Part shown: one piece after another, positions 17,201-26,598 of the stretch
Numbering within the stretch: the stretch's first letter is position 1
Layout of the letters: every line of letters starts with the position of its first letter
From: CALNZV01 sp942491115
GTDB lineage: Bacteria > Desulfobacterota > Desulfobacteria > Desulfobacterales > UBA5852
Direction: 5' to 3'
Assembly (NCBI GenBank): GCA_942491115.1
Contig: CALNZV010000020.1
Coordinates: forward strand, 1,178,001-1,242,000
DNA length: 64,000 nucleotides
The notes under the pieces: model-generated
Told to the model about the DNA's origin: nothing
Database searches by the model: none
The model's input: the letters and a program-made list of their open reading frames with translations, nothing else
Position numbers and translations under genes: made by a program

Positions 17201-20200
17201 CTAATCGGGATCGATCTTTCCCTCCAGATAGCGTTTCAGATAGCGCGCCGTATGGGACCGGCGGGTTTTTTCCAGCAACTGCTCCGGCGTTCCCCTGGCG
17301 ACGATTCGTCCTCCTCCTCCACCTCCCTCAGGTCCGACATCAATGATATAGTCGGCGGCCCTGATGACGTCCATGTTGTGTTCGATCACCGCCACCGTGT
17401 TGTCTCGATCCACTAAATCCTGAAGAACCGTCAGCAATAGCTCCACATCGGAGCGATGCAGTCCGGTGGTGGGTTCATCCAGGACGAAAAAGGTATGTCC
17501 GGAACCGGGGGCTGCCAGTTCTCTCGCCAGCTTCATTCGTTGAGCTTCGCCCCCGGACAGGGTCGGACTGGGCTGACCGAGTTTGAGGTAGCCGAGACCG
17601 ATATTGCAAACGAATTCGACGGAGCGTCGAATGGCGGGAACGGCGCTGAAAAACCTCAGGGCTTGGGCGAAGGACATGTTCAGAACGTCCGCGATGGTCT
17701 GGCCGCGGTAACTGACGGCAAGGGTGTCGGTATTGAATCGGCTGCCTCGACAGGCGTCACAGGGAACATAAACATCGGGCAAGAAGCTCATTTTGATCTT
17801 TGGGTGCCCCTGCCCTTTGCAGGCTTCGCATCGCCCGCCGTCGATATTGAAGGAAAAGCGACCGGGCTCATATCCCCTGGACTTTGCTTCCGGCGTCAGG
17901 GAAAACAGCCGGCGGATGTCCGTCAGGAAGCCCACATAGGATGCCGGCACCGACCGGGGGGTTTTGCCGATGGGGCTGTGGTCGACTTCGACCATCCGCT
18001 GAATAGCCGTCCATCCGGTTACACCCTGACAAGGCCCGGCAGCGTCCGAACGTCCCAGGAGATGGTTTCGGACATTCTTGTAGAGGGTTTCCTTGAGAAG
18101 GGACGATTTCCCCGAGCCGGATACCCCCGACAGGGCGATCAGGCATCCGAGGGGAAAGCCCACACTGATATTTTTTAGGTTATGGGTTCGGGCATTGTGG
18201 GTGGTCAGCATCTTTTTCCTGTTTATCGGCCGTTTTCTCGAGGTGATGTCTCGCCGGCCCGCTTCAAGGAAGGCCCCGGTGACCGACTCCGGTGTCTGCT
18301 TGAGGGTTGCCACCGAGCCCGTGGCCACCACTGTCCCTCCCAGTTCACCGGCCCCGGGGCCGAGGTCGATGACGACATCCGCAGCCCGGATGGTCTCTTC
18401 GTCGTGCTCGACGACGATCACGGTATTGCCCCGGTCCCGCAGATCGGTCAGGGCCTCCACGAGGACGGTGTTGTCCCGGGGGTGAAGCCCAATGGTTGGT
18501 TCGTCCAGAACATAGGTGACACCCCGCAGATTCGACCCCAGCTGGGCGGCCAGCCGAACCCGTTGGGCTTCTCCACCGGATAGGGTGTTGCCGCTTCGGG
18601 AAAGGGCCAGGTAGGAGAGCCCCAGTCGGTTGATCAGGGAAAGCCTGCCGGTGATTTCGGCGACGACCGGCATGGCGATGGGGGATTGATCCACGGGGAA
18701 GCTGAGCCGGTTGAGTGTTTTGTCGAGATCGGAGGGCGGCATCTGTACCAGGTCCCAAATGGACAGGCCATCGATTTTCACCCCTAATGCTTCCGGACGG
18801 AGCCGACTGCCTCCGCAACCCGGGCATTCCCTGAATGCCTCTTCGGCCCCGTCGGTCACCTCACCAAGACCGTCGCACGTCCCACAGGCGCCGCGGCTGC
18901 TGTTGAAGGAAAACAGCCTCGGATCTTTCGCCGTCACGCCGATGCCGCAGGTTGGACACACCCCATGGCGGCTGAAGAGATGGTCCATTCCCCGGTGGCG
19001 GACGATCATGCTCCCCTCCCCCTGGTCCAGGGCAAGGCGGACGGTGTCGTCGATGTTGCCGCTGTTCGACCGGCCGATCACAAGCTCCACGGTGTGTTCA
19101 TGATAGCGGCTGAGACGCATCCCGCTTTCGATGGGCAGGATGTCTCCATCAATACGGGCTTCCCGGAATCCGTCCTTGAGTGCCTTTGAGAAGATATCCT
19201 TGTGAAACCCTTTTCTTCCAGACACTTTGGGCGCCAGGAGGTGGCCCCGTTTAGAGCCGAACCGTTTTCGGATCTCTTCGACCAGAGCGTCTTCGGAACG
19301 GGCCGTCAGGGGGCGGTCGCATCCCAGACAATGCTGAACCCCCAGCTTGCTGTAGAGAAGTCGAAGAAAATGATAGATTTCGGTCAGAGTGGCCACCGTT
19401 GACCGGCGGCTCGAGTGGCTGACCCGCTGCTCGATGGCGACGGTCGGGGCGAGGCCGGTGACTAAATCCACATCGGGGCGCTCCAGTATTTTCATATACT
19501 GACGGACGTAGGGGGCAAGACTTTCCAGGTATCGGCGTTGGCCTTCTGCAAAAACGATGTCGAAGGCCAGTGTCGATTTGCCGGAGCCTGACACACCGGT
19601 GAGAGCCACGAACCGCTGATGGGGGATGTCCAGGCTGATATTTTTAAGGTTGTGCTCCCGGGCGCCGTTGATGGAGATGACGGCGCCCGCCTTTCCGAAG
19701 TCTGCCGTTGTCTCCCGCACTTCTCCCGTGGTGGCCATGGTGAAGGGCTTTGGTTCCAGGTAGGACGACAGAAATGCGCCCGTGTGGGATTCGGGCGCCG
19801 TAACCAGAGCTTCGGGGGGCCCAACGGCGACGACAGTCCCCCCTTTGTTCCCCCCTTCCGGACCCAGATCGATGACCCAGTCCGCCGCCTTTATCACATC
19901 CATGTTGTGTTCGATGACGAAAACAGTGTCTCCGGCGTCCACGAGGGATTGCATGGCCTTCAGGAGGGTGGCGATGTCATCGAAATGGAGGCCGGTAGTG
20001 GGTTCGTCGAAGATGAGCAGCCGGGTTTTTCCGGGGGAACCCTTCTTTTCCGACAGAAACCGGGACAGTTTGAGCCGCTGGGCCTCCCCGCCGGAAAAGG
20101 TGTTGATGGGCTGACCGAGGCGGATGTAGCCAAGCCCCACTAAAGTGAGGGGGCCCAGGGCGGCTTCGATGGTTTTCCGCCCGCGGAACAGATCCAGGGC

Positions 20201-22516
20201 CTCCTTGACAGTGAGATTCAAGATGTCATCGACGCTTCTCTCCCGGTAGCGGATGGCCAGCACTTCCGGCTTGAACCGCCGCCCCCGGCAGTCGGGACAG
20301 CTGATATACACATCGGATAGAAACTGCATCTCCACTTTTTCAAAGCCGTCTCCCTTGCAGGTCTCGCATCGCCCCCCGGCAATGTTGAACGAAAAGGTGC
20401 CGGGACCGAATCCCTTTTCTTTTGCGTCCGGAGTCTCGGCCAGGAGCTGACGGATTGGGGTCATGGCGCCGGTATAGGTCAGAACATTGGCCCTGGGAGT
20501 CCGGCCTATCCCCCGCTGGTCCACCAGGGCCACCTCCGAGAGACGGGAGGTCCCCAGCAGACGGCTGTGAGAACCGGGTCGGCCCACGTCCGCACCCAGA
20601 GACCGCTTTGCCGCCTTGAAGAGGATATCTTCGGCCAGCGTGGACTTACCGGAGCCGGAGACCCCAGTGAGACAGACGAAAAGCCCCAGAGGGATGCTCA
20701 CGTCGATAGACTTCAGGTTGTTGGCGGCGGCGCCTTCTACCGACAGCCACTGGTTCGATCTCGGCTGCCGGCGAGTCGTCGGCACTTCAATCCGGCGCTT
20801 CCCGGTCAGGTAGCGGCCGGTGGGCGATCCATCGACCTGGCCGGTGGGTCCGAAATACATCACCCGACCGCCCTTCTCGCCCGCACCGGGCCCCATGTCC
20901 AAAAGGAAATCGCTTTCCTTTATGATTTCAGGATCATGCTCAACCACTACGACAGTGTTTCGCTGATCCCGGAGCCGCTTCAATATTCGAATCAGGCGTC
21001 GGTTGTCCCTTGGATGAAGACCGATACTGGGTTCGTCCAGCACATAGAGAGTGTTCACCAAGGAGGAACCCAGCGCCGATGCGAGGGCCACCCGTTGAAC
21101 CTCCCCTCCGGATAGGGTTCTGGATTGTCGGTCGATGGTCAAGTACCCCAGTCCGACGTCCTGAAGGTAGCGGATCCGAGCCTTGATTTCATCGAGAACC
21201 ATTCGGTCCGCATCGTCCTGGGGGAGGGCGCCCATCGCGTCGAAATAGGTGCCGGCCCGATCGATATCCATGGCATAGATATCGGCGATCGTGCGCCCGT
21301 TGATGCGGTAGAGAAGGGTTTCCGGCTTGAACCGGGTGCCGCCGCAGTCTTTGCAGACGTCGTAGCTGCGGTACCGGGACAGGAAGACACGCACCGGCAT
21401 CTTGTAGGTTTTGCTCTCCAGCCATTTGAAGAAGCCCCGGATGCCATAGTAGTCGTCGGTTCCGTCGATGATCGAGGACTGATGCACCGTGGACAGGGAG
21501 TGGAAAGGGACATCGGTGGGGATCCTCATCCGCCTGCAGAAGTCCATGAGGTCGGTATACTCCACCCTGGGGCTGGCATTTCGGTGTCCCCAAGGTTTGA
21601 TCGCCCCGTCTCGCAAGGAAAGGGATGGCTCCGGGATGATGAGTTCCATGTCGATGCCGATGGTGCGGCCGAATCCCCTGCAGGTATCGCAGGCACCGAT
21701 GGGGCTGTTGAAGGAGAACATGTTCGGCAGAGGGGCGGAATAGTCCAAATGGCAACGGGGGCACTCCAGCCGACTGCTGAAGGACAGCTCGGCTCCGTCG
21801 ACCAGGTAGACCGTCAAGCGGCCTTTTCCAAACCGGTAGGCCATTTCGATGGAATCGATGATCCGCTGGCGCTCATCGTTGCGGAGGACCAGGCGGTCTA
21901 CCAACACCTCAATGGATTCTGGCAGGTGTTCGGGGCTAATCTCCATGAGGTCGACAACGCGTCCGTCGATGTAGCATCTGTCGAATCCCAGGCGAACTAG
22001 GTGGCGCAAGGGGTGTTCGCCGCCGTCCGTATCCGGCAGCTGCGACGGATAGGAGAAGGTGATGATGGCACGGGTACCATCCGGCTGAGCGCTCAGGCGA
22101 CGCCAAATGCGAGCCGGGGTTTCCACCGTGACCGGAACACCGCAGGAACTGCAGTGCAGGAGCCCCAGGCGAGGGAAGAGAAGCTTGACGTAGTCGGTGA
22201 TCTCGGTCATGGTTCCCACCGTGGACCGGGAGGTGCGAACCGGATCTTTCTGATCGATGGCGATCGCCGGGGGAATCCCTCTGATTTCCCTTACCCGCGG
22301 TCGATCCATTCGGTCCATGAACTGGCGGGCATAGGGAGAGAAGGTCTCAACGTACCGACGCTGGCCTTCCGCATAAAGGGTGTCGATGGCCAGGGAGGAT
22401 TTCCCCGAACCGCTGACGCCGCTGATGACCGTCAACCGATTAAGGGGGATATGGAGATCCAAGTCCTTCAGGTTGTTTTGACGAGCGCCTATGATTTCGA
22501 TGGATGGGACGTTCAT
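17201..22516 (-). CDS. uvrA: Double-length UvrA (tandem-fused excinuclease ABC subunit A)
   Basis: DNA-damage sensor of nucleotide excision repair, here 1771 residues against about 940 for standard UvrA. Two complete UvrA units are joined head to tail near residue 930, giving four ABC ATPase cassettes. Walker A motifs GVSGSGK lie near residues 33, 618, 974 and 1464, each paired with an SGGE signature and a Walker B with DEP. Cys-rich zinc elements occur in both units (CPRC, CETC and CPDC in unit 1; CLGC, CPTC, CEAC and CDAC in unit 2). Each unit keeps the FSFN and GxCxxC insertions of UvrA. Double-length UvrA is known in chlamydiae and some deltaproteobacteria. It probably acts as an intramolecular pseudodimer. 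The ATG lies 186 bp from the divergent J-domain gene. Confidence 0.95.
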   Translation of the reverse strand: MNVPSIEIIGARQNNLKDLDLHIPLNRLTVISGVSGSGKSSLAIDTLYAEGQRRYVETFSPYARQFMDRMDRPRVREIRGIPPAIAIDQKDPVRTSRSTVGTMTEITDYVKLLFPRLGLLHCSSCGVPVTVETPARIWRRLSAQPDGTRAIITFSYPSQLPDTDGGEHPLRHLVRLGFDRCYIDGRVVDLMEISPEHLPESIEVLVDRLVLRNDERQRIIDSIEMAYRFGKGRLTVYLVDGAELSFSSRLECPRCHLDYSAPLPNMFSFNSPIGACDTCRGFGRTIGIDMELIIPEPSLSLRDGAIKPWGHRNASPRVEYTDLMDFCRRMRIPTDVPFHSLSTVHQSSIIDGTDDYYGIRGFFKWLESKTYKMPVRVFLSRYRSYDVCKDCGGTRFKPETLLYRINGRTIADIYAMDIDRAGTYFDAMGALPQDDADRMVLDEIKARIRYLQDVGLGYLTIDRQSRTLSGGEVQRVALASALGSSLVNTLYVLDEPSIGLHPRDNRRLIRILKRLRDQRNTVVVVEHDPEIIKESDFLLDMGPGAGEKGGRVMYFGPTGQVDGSPTGRYLTGKRRIEVPTTRRQPRSNQWLSVEGAAANNLKSIDVSIPLGLFVCLTGVSGSGKSTLAEDILFKAAKRSLGADVGRPGSHSRLLGTSRLSEVALVDQRGIGRTPRANVLTYTGAMTPIRQLLAETPDAKEKGFGPGTFSFNIAGGRCETCKGDGFEKVEMQFLSDVYISCPDCRGRRFKPEVLAIRYRERSVDDILNLTVKEALDLFRGRKTIEAALGPLTLVGLGYIRLGQPINTFSGGEAQRLKLSRFLSEKKGSPGKTRLLIFDEPTTGLHFDDIATLLKAMQSLVDAGDTVFVIEHNMDVIKAADWVIDLGPEGGNKGGTVVAVGPPEALVTAPESHTGAFLSSYLEPKPFTMATTGEVRETTADFGKAGAVISINGAREHNLKNISLDIPHQRFVALTGVSGSGKSTLAFDIVFAEGQRRYLESLAPYVRQYMKILERPDVDLVTGLAPTVAIEQRVSHSSRRSTVATLTEIYHFLRLLYSKLGVQHCLGCDRPLTARSEDALVEEIRKRFGSKRGHLLAPKVSGRKGFHKDIFSKALKDGFREARIDGDILPIESGMRLSRYHEHTVELVIGRSNSGNIDDTVRLALDQGEGSMIVRHRGMDHLFSRHGVCPTCGIGVTAKDPRLFSFNSSRGACGTCDGLGEVTDGAEEAFRECPGCGGSRLRPEALGVKIDGLSIWDLVQMPPSDLDKTLNRLSFPVDQSPIAMPVVAEITGRLSLINRLGLSYLALSRSGNTLSGGEAQRVRLAAQLGSNLRGVTYVLDEPTIGLHPRDNTVLVEALTDLRDRGNTVIVVEHDEETIRAADVVIDLGPGAGELGGTVVATGSVATLKQTPESVTGAFLEAGRRDITSRKRPINRKKMLTTHNARTHNLKNISVGFPLGCLIALSGVSGSGKSSLLKETLYKNVRNHLLGRSDAAGPCQGVTGWTAIQRMVEVDHSPIGKTPRSVPASYVGFLTDIRRLFSLTPEAKSRGYEPGRFSFNIDGGRCEACKGQGHPKIKMSFLPDVYVPCDACRGSRFNTDTLAVSYRGQTIADVLNMSFAQALRFFSAVPAIRRSVEFVCNIGLGYLKLGQPSPTLSGGEAQRMKLARELAAPGSGHTFFVLDEPTTGLHRSDVELLLTVLQDLVDRDNTVAVIEHNMDVIRAADYIIDVGPEGGGGGGRIVARGTPEQLLEKTRRSHTARYLKRYLEGKIDPD

Positions 22517-22702
22517 CGCTACTCCGGGAGCGGTTCTGCCTCAGGGCTATGGGTGGCGGTTGTCATTGAAACCGGGGCCGGATTGCCGGCTCCGGCTTGA
22601 CACGACAGGGTGAGATTCGTCAAACAGAGGATATGATAAGCACCATAGGCTCGAATGACACCCGGCGGCATGGGGGTGCCGATTTTATTCATCGAGGGTT
22701 CC

Positions 22703-23452
22703 ATGAGCGGTCCATCATCGAAACGACATCAACCGACATCATACCGACAGGCCAACCGCTGCCTTTCCTGCGGGACCTCCGAGAATATGGGCCGGCGACG
22801 ATATTGTTCGGTGGATTGCCGTCAGCGGCTCCGCTATAAACTCCAGGTTAGAACAGGGTTGCTCCGGGCCCTCAACACCCGCTACGCCACCTTCCATTTC
22901 GATGACAGAATGATCGTCCTGGATGTGCTTCCCTACGGTTCAAAGGAACTATTCAGCTTTATGTATCCGAGGGGAAACGGTCGAAATCCTGGTGACGATT
23001 TCAGTCTTATGGCGAACCTGCTCGGTACTTTATGGTGGGATGTCAAACGAAAAACCAGCAAGAGCTATGTGGCGTCACGGCAGCTTCTCCAAAAAGCGAC
23101 CCATAGCCGTGTTTCGGAAGCGTCGCTTCCGGTGGAGCGGATCAAGCCGTCGATAAGCAACAGCGCGTTGCTCTACCTGAAGCTGGGACGCCGCGATCTG
23201 ATCTCCGAGAATTTAAGCGAAAGGGTGAAAAAGGCCTACCGACGCCAGGCCAAACGGCATCATCCGGATTTGGGTGGCAGCGCCAAGCTGTTCCGGCGGC
23301 TGCAGATCGCCTATGAGGAGCTTCTCGACTGGTCGGAGAACCCTTCCTTTACCCGAAGAGAAGGCTTCCCGGATAAATGGTTCTACAGTGGGGATCGAAA
23401 CCGTTGGGTGCAGCCGATTCCCCCGGCACCCGGTCGCCGGAAAAACCGGTAG
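22703..23452 (+). CDS. Zinc-finger protein with C-terminal J domain
   Basis: 249-residue protein. Near the N-terminus a CLSC...YCSVDC cluster (residues about 15-33) looks like a small zinc ribbon. The middle is without recognised family. Near residue 190 a J-domain core follows: VKKAYRRQAKRHHPDLGG with the HPD tripeptide, then LFRRLQIAYEELLDW. A C-terminal position for the J domain is unusual for DnaJ-type proteins and suggests a specialised DnaK recruiter. ATG 22703 has GAGGG five bases upstream; a longer frame starting at 22655 is possible but lacks a ribosome site. A cysteine-rich protein gene follows after 16 bp. Client and function are unknown. Confidence 0.75.
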   Translation: MSGPSSKRHQPTSYRQANRCLSCGTSENMGRRRYCSVDCRQRLRYKLQVRTGLLRALNTRYATFHFDDRMIVLDVLPYGSKELFSFMYPRGNGRNPGDDFSLMANLLGTLWWDVKRKTSKSYVASRQLLQKATHSRVSEASLPVERIKPSISNSALLYLKLGRRDLISENLSERVKKAYRRQAKRHHPDLGGSAKLFRRLQIAYEELLDWSENPSFTRREGFPDKWFYSGDRNRWVQPIPPAPGRRKNR

Positions 23453-23468
23453 GAAGGGCCCTTCCCTC

Positions 23469-23975
23469 ATGCTGGCGATTCCGCCCTGGTCGTCCCCCCG
23501 CGAGTGGTGGGAGCTCAACGGCTGTATTCGTCATTGGATTGAAAGGCGAGCCGTCGATTTGGAAGATGCGACCCACTTGGCGGTCGCCATTCATCTCGGA
23601 ATCGAGGATCTCGATCCCCTCATGGAGGATCTTTGCGGGATGGCCTGCCCTCAATGCCAGGCCTCTTGCTGTCAGGTTGCCCGGGTGTGGTTCGATTTTA
23701 GGGATCTGATCACTTTTCATCTGGCAGGCCTCCCGATCCCAGAGGGTCAGATTCACCGACGTCCGGACGCGCCATGCCCTAACCTTTCACCGGAGGGGTG
23801 CCGGCTGCCCAGGCCCTGTCGACCCTATATTTGTACCTGGTATCTTTGCCCGTCGATGAAAGGGGCTTTAAACGCAGTCGACTCAGACAGCCCTCCCCGA
23901 GTCGATCGTCTGCTGACCGATCTCGGTGGGATGAGAAGGGCCCTCGAGACGTCCTTTTTCGAGGCCCTCTTTTAG
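23469..23975 (+). CDS. Cysteine-rich YkgJ-like metal-cluster protein
   Basis: 168-residue protein with a cysteine pattern resembling the YkgJ family (putative Zn or Fe-S cluster ligands): CPQCQASCC near residue 60, then PCPNLSPEGC, RPCRPYICTWYLCP near residues 98-123. The N-terminal part (PREWWELNGCIRHWIERR) is without recognised motif. An AGGAAGG precedes the ATG by about a dozen bases. It is 16 bp downstream of the J-domain/zinc-finger gene and probably cotranscribed. An intrinsic terminator overlaps its last codons. Family assignment is by cysteine spacing only. Confidence 0.7.
   Translation: MLAIPPWSSPREWWELNGCIRHWIERRAVDLEDATHLAVAIHLGIEDLDPLMEDLCGMACPQCQASCCQVARVWFDFRDLITFHLAGLPIPEGQIHRRPDAPCPNLSPEGCRLPRPCRPYICTWYLCPSMKGALNAVDSDSPPRVDRLLTDLGGMRRALETSFFEALF
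23938..23973 (+). terminator. Intrinsic terminator overlapping a stop codon
   Basis: A 9-bp stem with one bulged C (23938-23947 with 23959-23967) is followed by TCTTTT running into the TAG stop of the cysteine-rich gene. It would end the two-gene plus-strand unit inside its own coding end, before the convergent yibQ gene. Confidence 0.5.
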
Positions 23976-24115
23976 GTCGCCTGCATTGTGCTCCAGCATA
24001 ACGGCGGCGATCAGTGAACGGGGCCTATTTGCTGGGCACTCTGACGGTCCCGGAATCGGAGACGGCCGGGTTGAAGGCCATGCCCGGGGGGGCCTTGGGT
24101 GAGGTGCATGTCTTT

Positions 24116-25171
24116 CTATGGAATGATATGGACGACTTCGGACGCGGGGACCAGACGAACCCGCTGGCGAAGTCTGGGAATTTCCGTCTTGAAAATGGAA
24201 ATGGTCAGGGCGTGGGGGTGGGCGATACCGACGGCTTCTCCTTGTTTTTCAGCCGTTGCAGCCAGTTCTTTGAATTGTTTGCGGATAAAGTCGGCCTCCT
24301 GGAGATGGTCGAGAAAGACATCCCTTTCGGCAAAGGGCAGCTGAAAAAGCCGGGCCGACGGCATGGCGACGGTTTCGGTGGTTGATCGGCTGTCGACGAA
24401 GTACAGGCCTCGTTTTTTCAATACCGTAAACACCTGATATATTTTAGAGGAATCCGCTGTGAGGCGTGAGCCCATGTGGTTGTTTACGCCTTTGATTCCC
24501 GGCAGACGATCAAGATGTCGATTGAGTCGGGCGATGAGCTCGTCCGGGGGCATATGGCTGAGCAGTGCCCCAGGGCCGGGATCCACATTGGGATACTCAT
24601 TGGGCTCCATGGGCAGATGGAGCATGATTTCATATCCCTTTTTTTTCAGTTGGCGGGTAATCGGGGCCAGAAAAGGGCTTTCTGGAAGCACCGAAAACGT
24701 TAACGGCACATCGAGATCCATAAAGGCTTCGGCAAGGCCCTGATCGTAGCCGATATCGTCTATGATAATGGCTACTTTTGGACGGGTGACAGGGGGCGAT
24801 GGCGTGGCGGAAGGACGGGCTTTCGTGGTCCGGGACGGCGTCGGTGCGGCTTTCTTCCGAATGGGGGGCTTGGAAGGAATCTTTTTCGGGTACACTTCAT
24901 AAACCACAGGGGGCTTTTTGGCTACGGCAGCAGGCTTGGGGACGGCCGTCTCGGGACGATCGGGTTTTTTGAGTAGGAAGTGAGCGATGAGTCCCGTTGC
25001 GGCGACCACCACCAGCAGAATGCACAGCGCCCCTGCCATTTTGACAAGGGTCAGCCCCAATGGCGCCGCCTTCACTTTTCGACGGCGAGGGCGTGTGACC
25101 TTTTTCTGCCGCTGTTTAGCGGCAGGCGGTGTTTTGGGCTTTTTGCCGGGGCTTTTCCTGGTGTTGGCCAT
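24116..25171 (-). CDS. Divergent polysaccharide deacetylase family protein (YibQ-like)
   Basis: 351-residue membrane-anchored periplasmic protein. A very basic N-terminal tail (Lys/Arg-rich, residues 1-38) precedes one transmembrane span (about 42-66), then a Pro/Lys-rich linker and the deacetylase-like domain from about 132: VAIIIDDIGYD, PLTFSVLPESPF, YEIMLHLPMEP and GIKGVNNHMGSRLT. The domain family (DUF610/YibQ, NodB-like fold) commonly sits beside envC, as it does here at the end of ftsE-ftsX-envC-ctpA. Catalytic activity on peptidoglycan or glycans is plausible but not shown. It is 97 bp downstream of ctpA, probably the same operon. Confidence 0.88.
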   Translation of the reverse strand: MANTRKSPGKKPKTPPAAKQRQKKVTRPRRRKVKAAPLGLTLVKMAGALCILLVVVAATGLIAHFLLKKPDRPETAVPKPAAVAKKPPVVYEVYPKKIPSKPPIRKKAAPTPSRTTKARPSATPSPPVTRPKVAIIIDDIGYDQGLAEAFMDLDVPLTFSVLPESPFLAPITRQLKKKGYEIMLHLPMEPNEYPNVDPGPGALLSHMPPDELIARLNRHLDRLPGIKGVNNHMGSRLTADSSKIYQVFTVLKKRGLYFVDSRSTTETVAMPSARLFQLPFAERDVFLDHLQEADFIRKQFKELAATAEKQGEAVGIAHPHALTISIFKTEIPRLRQRVRLVPASEVVHIIP

Positions 25172-25268
25172 GGATACGAATCGCAGCAGGGCGCCGCTTT
25201 CTCATGGGGCGGAGAAAACGGCGCCGATGGGTCATTGAAATGACAGGCGGCGGTCGACGAGGATCCGA

Positions 25269-26588
25269 TCAGTTTCCCAATGCCTGGAAGATTTGGAAGG
25301 AAATCAGCACATCGAGGGCTCTCGCCACCTGGTTGTCGCGAAGAAGCCCTTCGACCTCAAGGGGGCTCACCCTGAATTCCATATCTTGAATACCCGTTTT
25401 CTTTTCTTCCTTGGGCACTTCGATATGGTTTTTCAAATCCCTTTCCTTCAAAAAGGCAGCGCTTTCCTCTTCGGTGGCGTCGTCAAGCTGTTGATAGATG
25501 ACCTCGATGTCGGGAACGATTCCTTCGGCTTGGATCGATCGGCCGGAGGGTGTGTAATAAAGGGCTACCGTCAGTTTGAGACCGGAGCCGTCCCTGAGGG
25601 TCTCGACCGTTTGAACCGACCCTTTCCCAAAAGAGGTGGTGCCCAGAAGAATGGCACGCTTCTGATCCCTCAATGCCCCTGCAACAATTTCCGATGCGCT
25701 GGCACTGCCGCCGTTGATGAGGACCACCATTGGATACCCCCGTTTGACATCGGAAGGGGTGGCTCTGAAGACACGCGTGTTGTCCTTATCTCGACCCTTG
25801 ATGGAGAGAATCACTCCGTCATCGATGAAAATATCGGAAATTTTGATGGACTGGTCCAGAAGACCGCCGCCGTTGTTCCTTAGGTCCAGAATCAGGCCTT
25901 TTAGCGGATTGTTTTCAGCTTCGATTTTTTCAAGAGCTTCCAGAAAATCCTCAGTCGTGTTTCCGGTGAAGTTGGTGATCCAAATATAGCCGTAGCCGGG
26001 TTTAAGGGTCCGGGCTTTAATGCTCTTCACAGGAATGACGTCCCGAATCAGGTCGAAATCGATCGGGTCTTGGGCACCCTTGCGCAGGACTGTCACCGAG
26101 ACTTCCGTGCCTTTGGGGCCTCGCATCATTTTCACTGCCTGCCGGAGATCTTCGACGTCCTGGCCGTCAACTTTGATGATGCGGTCCATGGCTTGGATGC
26201 CGGCTTCGGCCGCCGGCGTTCCCTCGATGGGAGAAATCACCGTCACCATGCCGTCTCGCAACGTTATGTGAATACCAATACCGGTAAAATTGCCCTGGGT
26301 GTCGATTCTGAGGTCTTCGTAGGCGTCAGGAGGCAGAAGTGCCGAGTGGGGGTCAAGGCTCTGAACCATTCCTTGAATGGCTTTTTCGATCAATTCCTTG
26401 GTATCGACCTCGTCCACATATTTTTCCTGGATGATTTCGAGAACATCGGAAAAAACCTTCAGTCCTTTGTAAGTTTCTTCGGTGCTGGCATCCAGGCGGG
26501 ATAGAAATCCGGTCCCGACGGCCCAGATGACGACAGCACCCGCCATGATCATCCACAGCTTGGTGAAGCGCTTGGGGGGGTTCGCCAT
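25269..26588 (-). CDS. ctpA: C-terminal processing serine protease CtpA (S41 family)
   Basis: 439-residue periplasmic protease with a Ser-Lys dyad. An N-terminal signal anchor (about 12-29) is followed by a helical region, a PDZ domain (about 100-185, NFTGIGIHI to GTEVSVTVLR) and the S41 core: LRNNGGGLLDQS, NGGSASASEIVAGAL with the nucleophile Ser, and the general-base Lys in TTSFGKGSVQT. In other bacteria Ctp proteases degrade peptidoglycan hydrolases or their activators, which fits the EnvC gene 10 bp upstream. Same minus-strand run as ftsE-ftsX-envC. Start ATG is the only good candidate. Confidence 0.95.
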   Translation of the reverse strand: MANPPKRFTKLWMIMAGAVVIWAVGTGFLSRLDASTEETYKGLKVFSDVLEIIQEKYVDEVDTKELIEKAIQGMVQSLDPHSALLPPDAYEDLRIDTQGNFTGIGIHITLRDGMVTVISPIEGTPAAEAGIQAMDRIIKVDGQDVEDLRQAVKMMRGPKGTEVSVTVLRKGAQDPIDFDLIRDVIPVKSIKARTLKPGYGYIWITNFTGNTTEDFLEALEKIEAENNPLKGLILDLRNNGGGLLDQSIKISDIFIDDGVILSIKGRDKDNTRVFRATPSDVKRGYPMVVLINGGSASASEIVAGALRDQKRAILLGTTSFGKGSVQTVETLRDGSGLKLTVALYYTPSGRSIQAEGIVPDIEVIYQQLDDATEEESAAFLKERDLKNHIEVPKEEKKTGIQDMEFRVSPLEVEGLLRDNQVARALDVLISFQIFQALGN

Positions 26589-26598
26589 GTTAGTTCCT

